A stretch of DNA of 55,953 bases from Mnemiopsis leidyi (Eukaryota; Ctenophora; Tentaculata; Lobata; Bolinopsidae), in contig JH153340.1 of the NCBI GenBank assembly GCA_000226015.1, positions 73,660 through 129,612 of the forward strand. Direction: 5' to 3'. The notes beneath the pieces are model-generated. The model made no database searches, was not told where the DNA came from, and was given only the letters and a program-made list of their open reading frames with translations. Shown here piece after piece: positions 23,343 through 36,460 of the stretch (its first letter is position 1; the number at the start of each line of letters is the position of its first letter). The position numbers were made by a program, and so were the translations under genes.

Positions 23343-23443
23343 AAAATGGGAAGCTTACAAAAAGATAGAATTGCGTACTGCAAACACAAACAGCAGATGA
23401 TAAAAGAAAGTAAAAAGGTGTGATTTGCCTCAACGGCAACCAT
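23343..23443 (-). other. Possible signal-peptide exon of the receptor (weak)
   Basis: The minus frame from the ATG at 23443 begins MVAVEANHTFLLSFIICC and continues with hydrophobic residues to ILSF, then a donor-like GTAAGC. This looks like a signal peptide and lies 0.9 kb upstream of the first receptor exon. The donor phase does not join directly to exon 22557-22449, so another exon would be needed. Chance hydrophobic frames in AT-rich DNA are common. Confidence 0.15.
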
Positions 23444-24590
23444 ACCATTTAAACTTTGAAAGTTCCGACGGTCTGCTTATAGGATGCCCTACGTCTGCAC
23501 TTTACGAACCGATTCCACTTTGTGGACCGTGAAACACTTTGAAATAGCAATATTAGCAACATCTATTTTTGACGAAAAAACCTGAACCTATTTTGCTGTA
23601 ATGTAAACTTATTTGCTCCATGCACCAAGTTTTTTGGTGAACACTCTGATCTCACAGAAAATTATCAAGGTTCTTGTGCTCATAGAAAGCTACAATAAAC
23701 GCCTCTGTCACATATCAGGACTGGATTAAAAAATGATTTATACAAAAATATGATACTTGATTAATGCAATGAATCCTAGGCTAAATGAGCTTATCGTAAA
23801 AACTAAATGAATGCTTCGTAGACTTCATACACTGTATTAATTTGATACAGTGTTCAACATAACCAACGGTACAAAATCCATCAAAACTAATACGTATGAT
23901 CTAGATTAAAGATCCGCAGATTAAGAATTAGCCGGTCAATAGTCGGTAAATAATGGACTGAACTTCGCGACAATCTAAACTAACTTTCTTTCGAACCAGT
24001 ACAAGAAACGGCAGTTTTAAAAATCCTCGTAAACTAATGTCTCAACTCTGACAGCACCATGTCGTGATGATGAAGTGTAAGACTGTGGTTTCTAAACAGA
24101 GTAGATTAATTTTGGACCTCCACGTCCAGTGCATCTGTAATTTTATGGTTTACCATGAATCCTGATATCTTATATAGAATCTAGTTTGTAAACAATCTCA
24201 AATAATTCATAACAAAAAACTGGTTTGCTTTCTAGAAAGAAAGGGATTGACGTAGAGAGAATCCGTTCAAAAAACAGCCCATTAGGGTTTTTTCTCGCTT
24301 TTAGGTGCAAACCGTTGTAGGACGTCTCAAAATGACGTTCACTTCTTGAAACGACGCCACAAATGCAGGGAAAATCGGGCATGGCTGCTTTTTTAAACTG
24401 AGTGCTTCGATCGATTGTTCGCGTGGATTAAGTAAGCGTGAACATAACAGCACCAAAAAACCTACCGTTTTAAAAAATATCCCTGGCAATTTGAATTATA
24501 CATGTACAGGAAAATGATCAAACGCTGTCAAACGAAGAAAGCTAAGGATCTGCACTAAAACAAAAAGGACTTCGCCAACCAGCATATGTC

Positions 24591-24725
24591 CTAGTACGAC
24601 AAACTGGGAGGGGAATGTGGAATTGGAAGTGGAACAGGTGGTGAAATATCCGGAGAAAACTTGATCCTGGCACCTTGATTACGATCCATGGGTTTGCAAG
24701 GAGGAGGAATTTGCTGCTCTGTCAT
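24591..24725 (-). CDS. Candidate 44-residue proline-rich small ORF
   Basis: ATG at 24725-24723, stop TAG at 24593-24591. The peptide begins MTEQQIPPPCKPMDRNQG and ends PPVPLPIPHSPPSLSY, so it is unusually ordered for a random frame: no long hydrophobic or low-complexity Asn/Lys runs, and four proline clusters. A possible acceptor (aatag) lies 9 bases before the ATG. I do not recognise a family. It could be a last exon, a microprotein, or chance. Confidence 0.25.
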   Translation of the reverse strand: MTEQQIPPPCKPMDRNQGARIKFSPDISPPVPLPIPHSPPSLSY

Positions 24726-27700
24726 ATAAAATACCTATTGTAACGATCTAACAAAAACTTCGAGCAGCCGTTGTTTGACAAGTCGAGGGCAAAATTTACT
24801 TGGCTATGTTGAGGTAACGTTAGTTCTAACGGTTGCTCGATTACAAAAATGGTAGCAATTCAGAGGCGAGGAATCTGTGTGATCCAAGACTTGGGATACG
24901 TATGAAAAATTCCTGGAGTCACTGTCAGTCATCAGATTGAATTTTGGCTGCTGATGGTAGGATTTTTTTCGTCAGATATGCTCTGTGATATGTCCTTCAT
25001 AACCGAAATGGTTGAATGACAGTAATGATTTAATACGCTAACTGATATATAAGAATTCCTTCAAAAGTTAGTCAATTATGATTTAAAAACAATGAACGTA
25101 ACAAAATGCCGGATATCTGATGGAGAGACACCGTGATTGTTACAATTACCCTTCTTGCTCGGATGTTTGAGGCTAAATTAGGTTCCTCAGTACATATCTC
25201 CAGGGTAACATTCTTGGGAATATGCTAAAAAGTCGTATTTTAGGTTTCAAATGTAAATAATTCCCTGATATTTACAGTTTCTCCAACCATGCTAGTGAGC
25301 AATTCCGATTGCATTGAATCGGAAATGAGCAAACAAAATGAATAAAAAGGGTATAATATGCCGACGGATAAAAATATGTGGCTGATAAAATGTCAAGTAC
25401 TACTTAAATTTAAGCGGATGTAGACAACCCCTAAACCGCAAGTGACAAATTTTGGAGTAAAATGAGACGTTTCTGTAGAAATTAGACCGAAATTCATGCA
25501 AAGTTTTAAATTTCTAAACCTCTGCGAGTATATTTGGCAGAAATGGTTATAAACTTTGTCCATGCTGAAACTAGCTACTATAATGAAGACTAAAACTGAG
25601 ACTTTAGGGGGAATCAAATCGGTCACGTGACGATTAGGAATTACCGCCAACGGCAAGACTAACCGTCGGTGTAATGAGAACATAGCGTTTGAGAATTATG
25701 TTGATAACACTGCTGTCAAAGTGTCAAGACCACCCAATAATCTGATTTGTGAATTTGTGTTACACAAGGGGAAACATGTGTCCAGTGCCATGCGGGAATC
25801 GATCGAGAGCTTAGCATAGGTATCTCGGCAAAAGTCTCAAACTCAAAGCCAAATTGGTTCTGTTAGTGGTGATCAAGTTGACTGACTCACTTAAGGTTCA
25901 AGATTCCGTAATCAAACTCCGAAGATTCTATAGAAAGTGTAGAAAGTTTGCAAAGACATATCTTAGAACGAGAACTGTTTTGGAGATACAACCTCAACTG
26001 CCTCGGTACACAAAGATTTTCAAAACAGTTTAACTTGTTCACTGGTCTCAATAAATCATATCAGAGAGAAAATTATCGAGCGTTGACAGGTACAATCGAT
26101 GTTGATATCCCGACAATTGGATTGTTGCAGCAGACGAGCTAACACAAAGTGACCAAGAAGAGAGCAGCTGATCAGGGTAACAACAGAGTCTTCACCGGAG
26201 ACACAGAGATACCTCGTCAATCAGCACTTCACGCCCGAGTGACAACTCCGCTAAAGACCTGCCGTCAAAGTTATAGCCCTGAAGAGAACCAGAACTGGTG
26301 CCTTGACACCTGAAACAAGCACCACCACCCTGAAGGGAAGTAATGTTGTACCCGATCGAAATCCTACCAATGTCCCAGTCAAAAAGTGAGGCTGTAATTG
26401 GGCGGCAATCAACACCAATCAGGCTAATTGGGTCTCAGAAGAAGTGCTGTGTCTTGTAAAACCCTGTTTCACGAGACGACAGAACATTGTCGGTTGTAAA
26501 CTGTTGACGGGCCTAGCTAAAGGTCTGACAAAGGACTGTTGGGTCAGCTTACAAGCTGGAGTTCTTGCCTTTACAAGCTTGAGATATTGCCCTAACTTGG
26601 TCGTTCTAAACGGCCAAAGATTGGAGTTATACTGGAAACGTCACCAGCAAGTAATAGTTATTGGTAATCAGAAAACCCTTGCGGTAATTATGGAACAATG
26701 GCCGGTGGTACGTTTATGATTAGGTCACCATAACTAACACCAACATACACAAGGTAACACAATACGTGTGGTTCAATAAGCTTAGCAAGCTTGCTTGCTG
26801 CAGGAAGAATGTGAAAGAGAGCAGGCCACCTGTGCAATTGTTCTTAACTTTCAGCTTCTTTTTAATCCAAGGAAAGACTCGACAAAGAACACACCTCAAC
26901 CAAAGACTCCGCATCTCGTGCCAGTCACGTGACAGATTACATCACCCGGCTAACATCACGCGGAAACACTAGCTGCCGCGTCCAACAGCTTTGTAAAAAC
27001 AGTAGAAGCAGAGGTTGAAAGTTGCCTACGCGAAACAAACACGTGACCGCAGTGGCATTGGGCAACTGTTGGAGCTGGTGCGAGAGTCTCTAGACAAACA
27101 AAGTTGATCTCATGACAGAGTGTGTTTGTTGTGTGGCTGTAGCCTGGAAGCAGGAGCTAATAATAATATGATGATAATGGAAAGTTAGGTGTGCTAATAA
27201 TAAAAGCAATAAAACATCTACTAGCGTTAACTTGCTATGTAGACGCTTCCTAAAGCGGACTAGACAGTGTTTTGTGGAATTATACAGACGTTGGAACTAG
27301 CCTGTAAGCGTCAGAAAAGTGCAGAAATTTTGGTAAATTGGAAGTGAAAGTGGCACTACTGAGTTTAAGGGTTCCTCAATTTAGTACTTCCACCTTGGCG
27401 CTATCTTGATTGCAGTTCCTATAACTTGCCCCTCGAGAAGAAGCTTTGAAAGTACAGCTGTACTTCTACAGGTACTACTACTAGTTTTTTTAGTAGAGAG
27501 AGAGTGACATTAAGATCATATTATCTAAAGACGTTGATAAGCTCTATCATCACAGGCCATGAGGCCACCGGAAGCTTAGAAACTATAATCAGGAACAGCG
27601 AGGCTGTTTTATACAAAATTTCAAGCTTGCGCAAATAGGTTGACAGGTTGTCCGTCCCGCAAGATTGATATGGAATGCCAATCAACATTTTCTTTGGCCA

Positions 27701-29296
27701 GATTAATTGTTGGCTCAATTGTTTAAAGCTAAAAGACTTTACAAATCATGCCTGCTTCTTATCAGTTTTACATGAGATTCCTGATTCACAAAGAAAAGAC
27801 TGCATGTTCTATTGTCTACCCCGGAAGAAGACAGAATGCGTAACATCAACCCACCCAACTGTGCCCCCAGAAACCCCTGGTGGGAGAAAACTCGCGGCAG
27901 GAGCCCCTTTTGGTCGCCAAATATAACCGCAGTGTATCCTTCCATGTTGGTGGCGGGTGAGGGGGTGCCGAATTTCAAATTGATAAGGAGGAGTGGTGAA
28001 GGGTATAAGTACAGGACAACAGGTTAAGTCCCAGGCAGCCGAGAGGCGTGTGTAAGGGTTCGTGGCACTGTAAAATGGAGCAGGGTTACAGAGAGTGCTG
28101 GAGAGAGCTCTTGTTTCTGGTAACCACTCAGTTTCGCTAGGTACAATGTCAACACGACCACCCCTGCAGACATTTGATGGTTTTTGACGGCCGTTCTATT
28201 TTTGGCAAGGCCTCATTATCGCAGAGGCTGTATAGTTTGCAGGTTTTTAGGTGCACTCTGCACAAGGCTAGGAGGAGTCTGCTTCAGGTGAGCATTACCT
28301 AAAAAACCTAATTTGACGAGAAACTGTTTTCTTCCCAGTGCGATAGTTGTAGGGATTGAGACAGCTTGGAGACTGCATGTTCAGCAGCCTGTTCGTTTGT
28401 CTGTTCGTCATGATGTCACTCAGATAACATACATCTGACAGTAGCAAGAGGTGGAAGAAGTATGGTCCTAAAGGATCAGTGGTAGCGACACAACTCTGCT
28501 GGGCAGGTCGACAACGAGCAAATGTGATGTGAGACGATCAAGGAAATCGTATAAAATTTTACAAACTCAAATAGGAATTGTGGAGGCTTCGCTGTTTCGG
28601 CTTGGGAGTCGGTATCCCCCAAATTGATGTTGGTTCGGAAATACGAGAAGTATATCGGCATTAGATATGGCAAATCTTAACAAATACTTTCCTAACAGAT
28701 GCAAATTCGGGACTGGAGACTAAACTATTTGGCGTGCGGCTACAAGTACAAGTGCAGCTAGAATAATTGGCCAAGGAACGTTTGGCTTTGTATTTGTTTA
28801 TCACCCAGACAGCTCTAACAAGTCTGACAGACGCAACATTGAAATTGAAGTTTCGTTGGTAATTTCAGATAAAGTATTAATAGATAATCTCAGACTCGAC
28901 AGTGAAAGTGGAAATGGAAGAACGATTATTCCCATTAGCCAATTAATGTGCCTTTGGAAGTCGAGTGTCAAATTTCAGATCAAATGATGAGACGGGTCAC
29001 ATAAACTTAGATAGAAGGAATCACAAAAATATCATTCTGTCACTGAAAAAAATATTAAGGTAAATAATTACAGGTCTTCGTAATTGGACAGTGAATGCCT
29101 CAAGAGTAAAAATATAGCAACATACCTCGGCAAGATTTTAACCTTTATACCTCACGTACAAAGCCAAGCCTTTATAAATTTAAAGCTCAAAACTAGATGA
29201 TTCAGCGCTATTTCTCAACAAACGTGATATCAGCAAAAACGTGTGCGGTACCTGCTACCATCTGTTACTAGTAATAGAGTTATATCATGATATATA

Positions 29297-29363
29297 GGCC
29301 AGTAGTTAGAGTGCTAGAGACATTCAGCCAACCTGGTGTCTCTTCTTAACGAGGTCTAGAGCC
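29297..29363 (+). repeat. tRNA-like (SINE-like) sequence, degenerate
   Basis: ggccagtagttagagtgct matches the D-arm/A-box style of tRNA-derived SINEs. A weak B-box-like ggtctagagcc follows about 50 bases later. No intact cloverleaf forms. Confidence 0.3.
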
Positions 29364-29634
29364 GGCTGACCAATAACCAGAGCGAGATTTTATATCGACC
29401 TTCACTTTTTGGTCGGGCGACTACCAAGCTCATCCCAAGTGTTCGCGAAGTGTCCACAAAGGCGCTTGTCACGATGAAACAATTTAGCGTTTTCTCACTT
29501 CCTTTGAAGAGCCAGCCCGTGCAGAGACCTCCCTTACCACGTGTCTTGTAGTTATGAACAAGTTTCCAAGGGAAATATAAGGCGACACATGGTCTGGAAA
29601 TTTACTTATACTAATATGTGGCAACATGGTATTG

Positions 29635-29702
29635 CACTGCCGGATCAGCGTTAGAACGTTGTGCTTGACCGGCCCTATGGTGTGAGTTCGACGCCGAACC
29701 CC
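29635..29702 (+). repeat. tRNA-like sequence with A-box- and B-box-like motifs
   Basis: cggatcagcgttagaacg (A-box region) and gagttcgacgcc (B box GTTCGAcgC at 29686-29694) are about 43 bases apart, as in tRNAs and tRNA-derived SINEs. The T-stem does not pair well, so it is unlikely to be a working tRNA. Confidence 0.3.
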
Positions 29703-30628
29703 TAATCGCTGGTTAGACCTTGGTGTCTGACATCCTTAATTTTGCTAATATTTCTTAATTTTACACGGTCGGACGATAATCAAGAATGTCAAATGTTCCA
29801 GAGAGTTTACTGACTTATGCTGCGGTTGTAATTGTTCTTGCCGAGGAATTCCGCACTCACTTCGGAAGCTCGTAATTCAAATGTACTGCAATGAAATAGG
29901 GACATGCATGTTATAGGATTTATTTGCGCCTTGTCAACATGCTTATGCCACATAAAATTGAATCGAAAATATTCAAATCTGAATTTAGCCGCACATTTAG
30001 GTTTGTACGTCACCTGCAAATAGAAAATGCGTGGTTTTTGAATCACCTGGATTTATTAAACTTGAAACAGTCACTATTGTTTCATAAGGCATAAGAGAAA
30101 TAAATGCTATATCATAATATTCAAGAACATATACTTATAGGATATAAACTTATTTATAAGATATGATAGCCTTTTTTAGTTTTAAAGCAAGACAGTTTTC
30201 GTCACAGTCAAGATTAAGACCAAATTTCTAGTCGGAATATCAATAATGTCAATTTAAATATCAGATCATGAATAATAAAACGTAATTATTCAAAGAGTGT
30301 TCAAAAAACTGAAAATCGAAAAACTGCATGCTCTGAACATCATACATGAAGATTTAGTTGTCTATATCTATATCAACTAATCATGGCACTATTAGAGATG
30401 AGAAGCAAGTAAAACTTCACCGTTTGCTCAGATGCGCGATCAAATGTGAAAATTGCTTTTATTATTCACCCTAAAAAACCCGGAGCTTATCCTATAAATA
30501 AAGCGGTCGACACCAAAATATAGATCAAAATTTGTCTTCAAGCGAGGAAACCTATCATCGAACGTACGAGAATGTGTCAAACAGAGGAGGATTTAACCGC
30601 GACCAGTCAAATCGATTTTGGATTTTAG

Positions 30629-30703
30629 CCAATAAATGACAGTCTCTATGACACGTGGTTGTAGACTCGTAGCCAATCAGAGGACCAGAATGCAATCACG
30701 TGA
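30629..30703. promoter_or_regulatory. Promoter-like cluster: two CCAAT boxes, CACGTG and TCACGTGA
   Basis: CCAAT at 30629-30633 and 30673-30677 (44 apart), CACGTG at 30652-30657 and TCACGTGA at 30696-30703. The arrangement repeats the one at 21.9 kb and 45.0 kb. Possible start region for the Kelch-like gene (+) or for the receptor gene (-); no transcript evidence. Confidence 0.4.
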
Positions 30704-31590
30704 TTAAGAATTGACGTCTCGATGTCGGACTGTCTCAACTCACAAAGGAAAACCGTGAACTGCTGCACAGCTGCAGTGATATCGAAGGAAAATTTTTGGT
30801 ATCTTACCATGCCCGAAGTTTAATGTAACCGTATCGCCATATAACCACTACTGCAAATTCATAATCTTAAACTGCTCTCGACAGTCGACTTAACAGAGAA
30901 CACGAAACAACTGCGAACTCCATCTTAAGGAACAGCTTGTAAAAATAAACTTATTGAGACTCAATAACCAACCATGCACGAAAGGAACAAAGGTTCCTTT
31001 GTTTCAACTGAAAAGGGCTCTACAAAATTCATTGTTTCAAGTTGGGCAGCCTGGTTCGACCTATGGGGGACGACTTGTTCACCTGGGAACTCTTATAGAC
31101 AACATTATCGACTACCAGTACTGGAAGCTTTCCCTCCAGTGACCGATAGCAGTTCATTGTCAGTTTCAACTCCGTATTGTACTCAACAATGTCCTATCTG
31201 CGGCTTTCAGTTCCCTGGGGTTTGCTTCCGAGCCCTACAAAAGTCCTAACATGCAGTCTTTAACCCGGAAATGCTGTCGTATGAGATTGATGATGACGTC
31301 ACTGCAATTCATTTCTTGGTAATGGTATAAGATTGAATCTGAAGGCGATGTACTGAGTTAATGATTGTGCACTTCTATACTATACTTTAACCTACAATCA
31401 GAGGCAGGATAACTCAAAACGAAAAATACCAATTTAGTCAGACGTTTCGTTGCAAATTATAATTAAATCTGATTACTAACCAACTCGTTCTAGGCAGGCT
31501 GTCAGACTGTATGCACATAATTGTAGTCGCTCCCATGTCAAACTCAGCTGCAGTTGCAATCGGCCCGCGTGATTAGAGTGGAGTAACCTG

Positions 31591-31635
31591 ATTGGCTTAG
31601 CAGGCTATGGATCACTCGCCTGTCAATTTGATTGG
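31591..31635. promoter_or_regulatory. Paired inverted CCAAT boxes (ATTGG x 2)
   Basis: ATTGG at 31591-31595 and 31631-31635, both within gATTGG(c/t)TT contexts 40 bases apart, with TCACGTGA at 31772-31779 nearby. It lies 1.6 kb upstream of the Kelch-like start codon. Confidence 0.35.
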
Positions 31636-32151
31636 TTTTCAAGCATAAGTAGGAGATGTGAGTTGTTATTGTTTATTTTCCTGTATAGTATAGAGCGCTG
31701 TGCTGTGACAGTGTAAATATGATGGTGCTAACTGTCTTTGCAGGTAAATAGAGCACTTCCGAAACCTGAAGTCACGTGACAAATTTGAGATTACTATTTG
31801 TACTTATAGTTTGAGTTGATCAAATTAAACAATTACATACACAAGAAAAAAATCGCAGAACTTGAGTGAAAAGCTTAGCTGGTAGTGTACCTCTTTCTCA
31901 GACTCCGAGAAATGCTTGATTAGAAGACTGTAAATGTAATTAGTTGGTTAAATTCAGAAATCTATAATTGCCCTCATGGCTTCATCCTCAAAGCATTGCA
32001 AACGTTATATAAGTAGACAACAATCAAAATGGGAACAAGGGTGACAAATTCTGAAACAGAGTCAAGAAACTGTTCAAAATATTGCGAGAAGTTGCACAAC
32101 TTGTGCTCATATTCACACAAGATACATCTCGGCGTACGGTTTTTACTAGGG

Positions 32152-32161
32152 NNNNNNNNNN
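32152..32161. other. Assembly gap of 10 N
   Basis: Ten consecutive N between the Kelch-like gene and the upstream region. True gap length is unknown. Open frames running through it are meaningless. Confidence 0.99.
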
Positions 32162-33274
32162 AACAATATTTACTGCCGAACTTGTATCAATTAGAATATT
32201 AGATGTCATACAATTACCAGCTATGGTGTCACATAACTGTAGACCCCATCTAACTGTAGACCCCATCTAACTTAATTTTATCTTCCAGATTAAAAGGAAC
32301 TGAGAAAGTGCATGATGTACCCCGTATCCTTACTATATAAATCAAAAGCTTAACTTAATGTCGCCATGGTCGCTAATGGTGTTGGTAAATGTAGTGGCGT
32401 CGTTGTTTAACGCCGATGACACGGAACCAGGCGACTGTCCTTTCATCATCGTGGTACGACTGTCTTTTTCCTAGAGACCAGAGGGACTAATTTGTGGAGG
32501 GTCCCTTATCATTTCCCAGTGTTGGGGGAGGGTTCTTGCGAATACATGGGGCATCCCTATTTTGGTTGTTGCGATACATGGATTTGGATGAATGGATGGG
32601 TCGCATGTTGTGCACGGGGGTGCCCCTCTTTAAACAATGTGGTTGATATGGAGACTGAGGAAGTCCTCTCTTCGTAACAAAAATCGGAACGGCTACTCAA
32701 TAGTTTCCCTGTTTAGCTGGAACACTCCGGAAACACCGGGATAGATTGGATTTGGACTTTGACATGAGTGTAGATTTGGTGTATCATTTGGTGGATAAAA
32801 CAGAACATCATGGTTTAAGTCTTGAAGTGCAGCCTAATGGATAGCTACGACGGAGCCTAGGACGGATTTTGGCTTGGTAAGAAATTTAAATGATGAAAAC
32901 AATTGACCATGTGACTCAGTTGAATGAACTCGAGAAAAAATTGAAATATAATTTTTTTGACGAGATTATATCCGTCTATCGTTTTAGCTGCGTGAGTCGG
33001 GTATCACCGCGACAATGTCTATTGCTTGTGCCTTGTTTGTATTGATGATCAAAAATCATATTTCAGACTCAATTCAAAATTAATAATTTCATCGTTATCA
33101 AGCGGCAACTGCATGCCGTTATAATTAAAAACGCTGTAGTCTATACTTGTACCGCCTACCAATCAGGGCACCGTCCACCGATCAGTGATCGTCTATCGAT
33201 AAGTGGAAAACCAGAAAATATTATTATATTAATATATCGCTTTCTTTTTAACTAGCCGATAATTCTTCAGCGTC

Positions 33275-35941
33275 ATGACTTTAAACCACAACAATGATTA
33301 CTTTAACCAAAACTACGACAAATTTAATGACAGGCTGGACGGCTCCTCTCCAAACAGTTATTTGCAGGTAGATCGTTCCGTTCAGAAAACCATTTTGAAA
33401 CTTTGGGCTGACTTCAAAATCAATTTTTATTGAATATATTTTTTGATAAAATATTCGCCACTTCGCTTAAATCGATGAAACAGTTCAGGACAAACAACTT
33501 TTAGAATTTTCTCAGGGATTGGAGAACCTACGACGGTCAGAGCAGCTCAGTGATATAACGATATGCTGTGGAAACGAGAAGTTCCCAGCACACAAAGTAG
33601 TCTTAGCAGCAAATTGTCCCTACCTTCGTGCCATGTTCACAAACGGCATGAAAGAGAGCAAAAGCAAAGAAATACATTTAAAGGGAATTGCTGGTAGCAC
33701 CTGGGCAAACATAATGATTTACATGTATACTAGAGATATCTTCATCAACAAATCAAATGTTTTGGACTTGGTGGGGGCTTCCTCTATGCTGCAGATTGAG
33801 GATTTAAAGCAAGCTTGTTCCAAGTTTCTAGCTCAGCAGATTGAGCCAAACAATGTGATCAACATCAGAAGTTTTGCTCACCGTATGTTTCTAGAGGAAC
33901 TGAAAGAAATCGCAACAAACTTTCTGACGGATAATTTTGAGAAAATAATTGAAAACGAAGAATTCTTAGATATGGACGTGTTTGACTTAATTGATATTCT
34001 AAAGTTTGACTTTCTCCGAGTGAGATCGGAATATGTACCACTTTTCGCTGCTCTAAAATGGCTACAGCGTGACTTAAAGCACAGAATTGATCACAGCCAT
34101 GAAATCCTGACAAACATTCGACTCCTCCATTTCAACAATACGTCATACCTACAGAGACTGATAGACAAACTGCCCCAGCAGCTAGAATCTCCTGAGGACT
34201 GTGAAAAGTTCATAGCCAACATCGGCAAGAGGTGCTCCAAACGAAGATTGCTGGGAGCTCTGACGGAGGACAGTCTTTCCTATCCGAGGTTTCTGTTACA
34301 GTAAACATGTTAGGTTTTCCGTTACAGTAAACTTGTTAAAGTAAGCAGAGTCATTAGTCATCTAGTTTCTCTTAGATTTACACTTTTCTTTTAAAAACGA
34401 GTAAGTTTTGGGCATGGTAGGTTTTGACGTTTTTGTACGTTGGTGACATCACAATTACACGATAATTAAGATCACTTTCCCATCAGATGGTTTCCCCAAG
34501 AGACGATATACGTGTCGGGAGGACGAAACCGAGACTCCTGTCTCTCCTCTCTGGAGAGGTACGATCCGATCTCTAACTCTTGGAACATGCTTGAAGCAAT
34601 GAAGTCACAACGAACTGCAGTTGCCATGGCTTCCCTCAATAACCACATTTATTGTCTAGGAGGTTTGATTAATCGTCAATGGACAACAGTGATTTAGTTG
34701 ACCTTAAAACAGTTGGAGTTATAATACGGTTTTTTGGAAAAAATTGTCGAATTAGAAATGAAAGTTATTAGACTGTAGCTGTAGAAATCAAGATAAAACT
34801 GCCGTATTTGATCTTCTACTGCTATATTATAATGATACCGTGCATTCTCGATCTTGTAATTTTCAGGAGAGCGAGAAAATCCGACTAGTCGATCGGAGAC
34901 GCTGTACCTTGAAGAAGTAGAACGGTACAGTCCTCAGTTCAATAGGTGGACAGATGTATGCAAGCTTCTAACTCCTAGATCCTTCGGTAATTGCCACGTT
35001 TTATCAATTATTATGAATAATCGACATTACTTCAAGTTTACTAAACCTTAATCATCATACCATCTGAAAAATTTTATACTGACAAATCTTTAACTATTTT
35101 AGACTTGTGAGGTGCTGGAGTTAGAAATAATAAGATGTGTGACCTGTTACTGCATCAGAAAACTTAATTGTTAATTCATTAATCAATTATTAAGTTATTA
35201 GCATTCCAATCAACCCTTCAGGAGGAGCAGCAGTTTGTAGAGGCACAATGTACGCTATAGGCGGTGAAAGCAACCAACGCTGCCACAACAGCACTGAAGT
35301 GTACGATGAAACGAAGAACATGTGGCTGCCCGGCCAACCCATGAACATGGTCCGCAGTGGAGTGTGCGCCACCACCGTCGACAACCGGATCTACGTGATC
35401 GGAGGACACGACAACTACAACAACTACATGCAACACAACTCGGTGGAAGCCCTGGACCCAAGAGAGGGAAAATGGAGGTACTGCATGAGCCTGAACATCG
35501 GCCGATCGGGGGCCACGGCAGGGAACATCGACGGTAGGATTTATCTGGCGGGTGGGAGGAACAGACAGTTGGGAAACTTCTTCGGGTTGTGCGAGTGTTA
35601 CGAGCCAAGATTGGATAGGTGGTATCCGGTTGCGAGTATGAGTACAGTCCGAGCTTGGCCCGGGTCTGCTGTTCTCGATAACAAGTGAGAATTTTCTTGT
35701 TTACCTGTCGGTTCCATGTTCTGAGATGCTCTCTGTTTAATATCAGATCTTCTAATCCACTAATACCAAATTTTTCGGCTCCATGAAAATTCTAACACCC
35801 CTCAGGTTCTATGTGCTAGGAGGATACGATTGCACTGACCGACTAAAAACAGTGGAAGTGTTCGACCCCAAAGAAAACAAATGGCAGAGGTGCGGCAACA
35901 TGCTTCTTTGTCGAGCAGGGGCTTCATCTTGCACCATCTAA
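33275..35941 (+). CDS. Kelch-like protein (BTB-BACK-Kelch), complete, 6 exons, 586 aa
   Basis: Exons: 33275-33367, 33516-34288, 34487-34662, 34868-34987, 35222-35684, 35806-35941 (TAA 35939-35941). Phases agree exactly over 587 codons. The first exon encodes an Asn/Tyr-rich leader (MTLNHNNDYFNQ). The large second exon holds the BTB domain (about residues 40-140: LSDITICCGNEKFPAHKVVL, FTNGMKESKSKEIHL) and the BACK domain (about 145-250). Exons 3-6 encode kelch repeats with the usual GG, Tyr and Trp spacing (IYVSGGRNRD, MYAIGGESNQ, IYVIGGHDN, IYLAGGRNRQ, FYVLGGYDC). Such proteins recruit substrates to Cul3 ubiquitin ligases through BTB/BACK, with the propeller as the substrate site. The length is typical. 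No specific vertebrate KLHL orthologue is evident. It converges on the Rab gene; AATAAA lies at 36455. Confidence 0.94.
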
Positions 35942-36454
35942 AGTGAGAAAGTGTGAAACTATACCTATCTTCAACATACTTAAGCTCATTGAGACGGTAT
36001 ATCAGGTAAAACCATGTATCATTATTCATCTTTCTATTATTTATTTATTAGGAATTGTAATTTGTACATGATATTTTAGTAATGTTATTTAGCTACTTAA
36101 AGGTACTGAAGATAGATAGTTCTTCATTTTTGTTATTACTTCGCATTTCTATAACACGTTTCAGTTTTTACATGTTTTTTTACAGATACTGATAAGTTAG
36201 ATTTTATCGTTGATGTCGTTGTGATTATTGCTATAAATAATGGTGTTTTTTAGTTTTTCCTTTATTTTTCCTTATTATCTTGTAGTCGATAATTCGATTT
36301 GTTTATATTTGGGTAATTTTGTACATATATATATTTTCTTACTGATTGTCTTGCTTTATCCCCAAATTAACACTGCCAGCTTAAATATCTTCTTCTTCAG
36401 GGCACTGGCAAGCGCCTGAGTTAGAAAAAAACAAAAACTAAACATTTTAAATTG

Positions 36455-36460
36455 AATAAA
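36455..36460 (+). terminator. Candidate poly(A) signal AATAAA of the Kelch-like gene
   Basis: AATAAA 514 bases past the stop codon. Earlier near-matches exist, so the real end may be closer. Confidence 0.35.

Larger units (their letters stand above)
22558..33274. other. Long region without confident coding exons
   Basis: I searched both strands for recognisable domains, long frames with good codon patterns, and the missing first exon(s) of the receptor, and found none I would call. The many open frames of 60-95 codons overlap one another on both strands and resemble no family. What is visible: a 63-bp minisatellite (22912-23228), promoter-like motif clusters (30629-30703, 31591-31635), TCACGTGA at 25623 and 26925, tRNA-like stretches (29297-29363 and 29635-29702), a small proline-rich frame (24591-24725) and a 10-base N gap (32152-32161). 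Signal-peptide or 5' UTR exons of the receptor may be here. Confidence 0.5.

Noticed and set aside
25393-25683. 96-codon minus-strand frame
   Set aside because: Hydrophobic, AT-rich composition without recognisable motifs or splice context. Likely chance.
27675-28027. Overlapping frames on both strands of 70-83 codons
   Set aside because: Three mutually overlapping frames with no domain, splice or codon support. I could not choose any as real.
32024-32270. Frames crossing the N gap
   Set aside because: The N run makes any continuity across it meaningless.
35255-35608. Cys/Ser/Arg-rich minus-strand frame opposite the Kelch-like gene
   Set aside because: Shadow of kelch-repeat codons. The plus strand has clear domain and splice support.
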